Origin: Aurelia coerulea
Taxonomy: Eukaryota; Cnidaria; Scyphozoa; Semaeostomeae; Ulmaridae
Length of the DNA stretch: 64,000 nt
Assembly (NCBI GenBank): GCA_039566865.1
Contig: CM076943.1
Coordinates: 35,906,663-35,970,662, forward strand
Direction: 5' to 3'
In this document: positions 62,134 through 64,000 of the stretch, one piece after another
How positions within the stretch are numbered: the stretch's first letter is position 1
How the letters are laid out: every line of letters starts with the position of its first letter
The notes under the pieces: generated by a model
Databases searched by the model: none
The model's input: the letters and a program-made list of their open reading frames with translations, nothing else
Told to the model about the DNA's origin: nothing
Position numbers and translations under genes: made by a program

Positions 62134-63474
62134 GGGGAGACCGGGAAGAATTGTAACACGGGGCAATTGTAACACTGGCTCTCATGCCCAGCAGAAAAGT
62201 GCAATAAATCTGATTTGTGCACAGAACATGCTCATTCTAACCCTCTACATATGACTTGAGATACAGGAATATTCATCAAAGTGTGTGAAATTATCGGGGG
62301 GAAAACATGTTTTTGAGCACAAAAGTAGAAACGTACTTCCAATGTAAATTTTTGTCTGAGAGATTTTGCTCTTGAGTAAAAACTTCATTTTCACATGACA
62401 GTTATGACATCTATTTAGGATGAAAGCTACGTTAAAACTTTCAAGCTCCACAGCTTGCGAGATGTGAAAATGGGGTACAATGAAAGCTGACCAGGTCAGG
62501 GGCAATTGTAACACGCTGTTACAATTGCCCCGATGTAAGCTGACTGATGGCTTGGTCTTGATTCAATTTCTATTTGAGGCAAACAGCATGCATCCATGCA
62601 GTATTATAGAGTTGAATGTTTGAAACTTTTAAACAATAGTTCCTTTGATATAAAACACTTTTTCTCACAATTGATTCATTTGTTCAATTGATTCATCGAG
62701 CTTTATAACAAAGAAACAACAAGTCTGGAGATCTGAAATAAAGGAAGCTTTCCAACGTATAGTGCACATTTTCTCAACCTCAGGGGAGGGATGATGAATT
62801 GGAATGTTTCACATCAAAGATCTTTTGTATTTTCATTTATCTTGAACATGGTTCGTAGCAGAAAACGGACAACAAACCGAGGAGAAAATCTGCATTTACT
62901 GCCAGAGGCAGCACAATGTATTTTAAATCAGGCAAAATCCGTAAGATGCATTGCCAAAGAGATGAATTTATGTCACGTAACCCTGTCAAGATATTGCAAT
63001 AAATTAAGAAATATAGAAGCTCCAAAAGCGGGCTACAATCCCCACACAAGGGTATTTTCAAAGGATCAAGAAAAGGCTTTGGGCCAATAAACACTTCTTT
63101 CCCTATATTAGCTTCAAAATCTCTGGTCTCACGACAGATGAAGAGAAGAGTGGATACCTGGCATTGATATGTTCTGCGTTGAGAAACAAAAATAGCTGGT
63201 GAATGATTCTCTGTACTGATTTTAAAGATGTGTTACAATTGCCCCGACCATGTGTTACAATCGCCCCGTGTTACGGGGCAATTGTAACACTTGACCGATG
63301 GTTTTAAAACTTTCACGATGACACGAAATTTGGTTCTGCAAGAATGAAACTTAATTCTATCTCATTCCAACAGATGCAAGTATAATATTATCTACCCCCA
63401 AGAACGCTATTGACCATTATTTAGACGTTACGGATGATTTTGCAAAAAGTGTTACAATTGTCCCCGGTCTCCCG
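62134..63474. mobile_element. Pogo-type element with repeated GGGGCAATTGTAACAC motifs
   Basis: The left end GGGGAGACCGGGAAGAATTG and inverted right end CGGGAGACCGGGGACAATTG are flanked by TA (62132-62133 and 63475-63476). The motif GGGGCAATTGTAACAC or close variants occurs near the left end (62161), at 62500-62533 in both orientations, at 63230-63290 in both orientations, and at the right end. It carries a short frame with a pogo-type DNA-binding domain (62848-63090). Confidence 0.78.
62848..63090 (+). CDS. Truncated pogo-type transposase: N-terminal helix-turn-helix only
   Basis: From the ATG at 62848 the 80-residue product starts MVRSRKRTTNRGENLHLLPE and contains IAKEMNLCHVTLSRYCNKLR, a Pipsqueak-type helix-turn-helix, then GYNPHTRVFSKDQEKALG, the hinge that precedes the catalytic domain in pogo/jerky-type proteins. 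A stop at 63088 ends it, and no DDE domain follows. It sits inside the TA-flanked element whose repeated motif could be its binding site. It may be expressed as a stand-alone DNA-binding protein or may simply be debris. Confidence 0.6.
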   Translation: MVRSRKRTTNRGENLHLLPEAAQCILNQAKSVRCIAKEMNLCHVTLSRYCNKLRNIEAPKAGYNPHTRVFSKDQEKALGQ

Positions 63475-63476
63475 TA

Positions 63477-63649
63477 TATATCTATTTTATTACAAATGGA
63501 TCAGCCACAAAATTATGTTCAGCTTTTTTTTATCACATTGTTCCCCTGTGGCTCGTCATTTCTCAATCATTCGTAAGTTCAATCAATTAATTTAACGTTA
63601 TATTTATAAAAAGAATTTGTAAAATCCGTTGCTGTAGAAAATATTGCTC
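63477..63649. other. No recognisable gene
   Basis: AT-rich flank between the pogo-type element and a hammerhead-like motif, probably part of a PLE terminal repeat. Confidence 0.4.
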
Positions 63650-63691
63650 ATTCTCCCGATGATGACCACACGGTCGAAACTAGTTGGGAAT
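63650..63691 (+). ncRNA. Hammerhead-like ribozyme with one core change
   Basis: Stem I strand ATTCTC, core CCGATGA (consensus CTGATGA, so the U at the fourth core position is C), stem II GACC-ACAC-GGTC, GAA, self-complementary ACTAGT as stem III, T at the cleavage position, then GGGAAT closing stem I. All stems pair. The core change predicts weak or no activity. Confidence 0.58.
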
Positions 63692-63736
63692 TGAGAGAAA
63701 ATTTGTATATATATATATTCCTGTTCGTCTTTCTTT

Positions 63737-63997
63737 TTGTTCTTTCTTAAAGCTCTTAATGATTACGTACAAATCCCAGGGTATGAACTTGTAATTGAAA
63801 ATCGCAACAACATGAAGGGAGGGGGAGTCGGGTTCTACGTCAAAGACTCGATCAAATTCAAGCGTCGGAAAGATATTGAAAACAAGGCTCGCGACTTAGA
63901 ACACTTATGGATTGAGCTACCGGGACAAAGTAAAAACAGCCGGCTTTTGGCAGGGGTCATTTATCGTTCCGAAAAATTACTACCTGTAAATGACTAG
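63737..63997 (+). pseudogene. LINE endonuclease fragment (apurinic-type), at the window edge
   Basis: The plus frame reads LNDYVQIPGYELVIENRNNM, KGGGVGFYVKDSIKFKRRKD, EHLWIELPGQSKNSRLLAGV and IYRSEKLLPVND before a stop at 63995. This is the middle of the apurinic/apyrimidinic-type endonuclease of CR1/L2/jockey LINEs (RGGGVGFYIKD and EHLWIE-type boxes). The stop comes before the SDH box. It is the only sizeable piece of this domain in the window besides the SDH end at 43650. Confidence 0.75.
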
Positions 63998-64000
63998 CTT

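Overview
The window is a transposon graveyard from an animal genome, most likely a marine invertebrate and probably a cnidarian (this is inference). The reasons are the mix of CR1/L2/jockey-like LINEs, LINEs with a restriction-like endonuclease, Penelope-like elements with GIY-YIG ends and hammerhead ribozymes, many TA-flanked inverted-repeat elements, and one spliced exon of a conserved animal gene. I see no rRNA, tRNA, CRISPR array or bacterial operon. The only host-gene sequence I can defend is one exon at 61280-61467 (+), matching the Utp21 domain of WDR36/UTP21. At least the right-hand part of the window is therefore probably intron of that gene.

Layout. 1-3.8 kb: a Penelope-like (PLE) fragment, then a LINE (called N here) split by a second LINE (L) with an 8-bp target duplication. 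3.8-16.9 kb: PLE fragments, one PLE with a 681-codon open frame, and six pieces of LINEs with a C-terminal CCHC knuckle and PD-D endonuclease. Nearly all abut (ATT)n tracts, and two are nested inside other copies with 41-bp and 68-bp duplications. 16.9-26.0 kb: a long-inverted-repeat mariner-type element, directly followed by a TA-flanked element (17917-26046) that was hit by a LINE (J), which was in turn hit by a 4778-bp composite element (19715-24492). 26-31.6 kb: PLE and LINE fragments and about 1.5 kb with nothing recognisable. 31.6-38.6 kb: a 7-kb element with CACTC ends, full of tandem repeats, inserted exactly inside a LINE N reading frame. 38.6-50 kb: degenerate LINEs, microsatellites and inverted-repeat elements. 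50-54.5 kb: a PLE fragment with an upstream hammerhead, the best LINE J copy (742 codons) and a pogo-type element. 54.5-64 kb: a RecQ-like helicase fragment, more LINE remnants, the WDR36 exon, and an element coding for a stand-alone pogo-type DNA-binding domain.

The strongest candidate for something new is 19715-24492. It carries two intact convergent genes: a Tc1-like DD34E transposase and a replication-initiator-like protein (HUH endonuclease plus superfamily-3 helicase). Between them lies a cluster of iteron-like repeats with a perfect palindrome. The element is bounded by two 294-299 bp direct repeats that differ only in the length of one poly-C run, and each repeat itself has inverted ends. 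The whole sits on a TA duplication, and removing it restores the frame of the interrupted LINE. A cut-and-paste transposase, a rolling-circle-type Rep, a candidate origin and LTR-like direct repeats in one young unit suggest an element that may replicate as a circle and integrate by transposition. That mechanism is inference.

Other structural themes are complete hammerhead ribozymes near PLE sequence, GGG-type elements twice found exactly at the TA flanking a mariner-type end, and tandem arrays built from the subterminal motif of the CACTC element.
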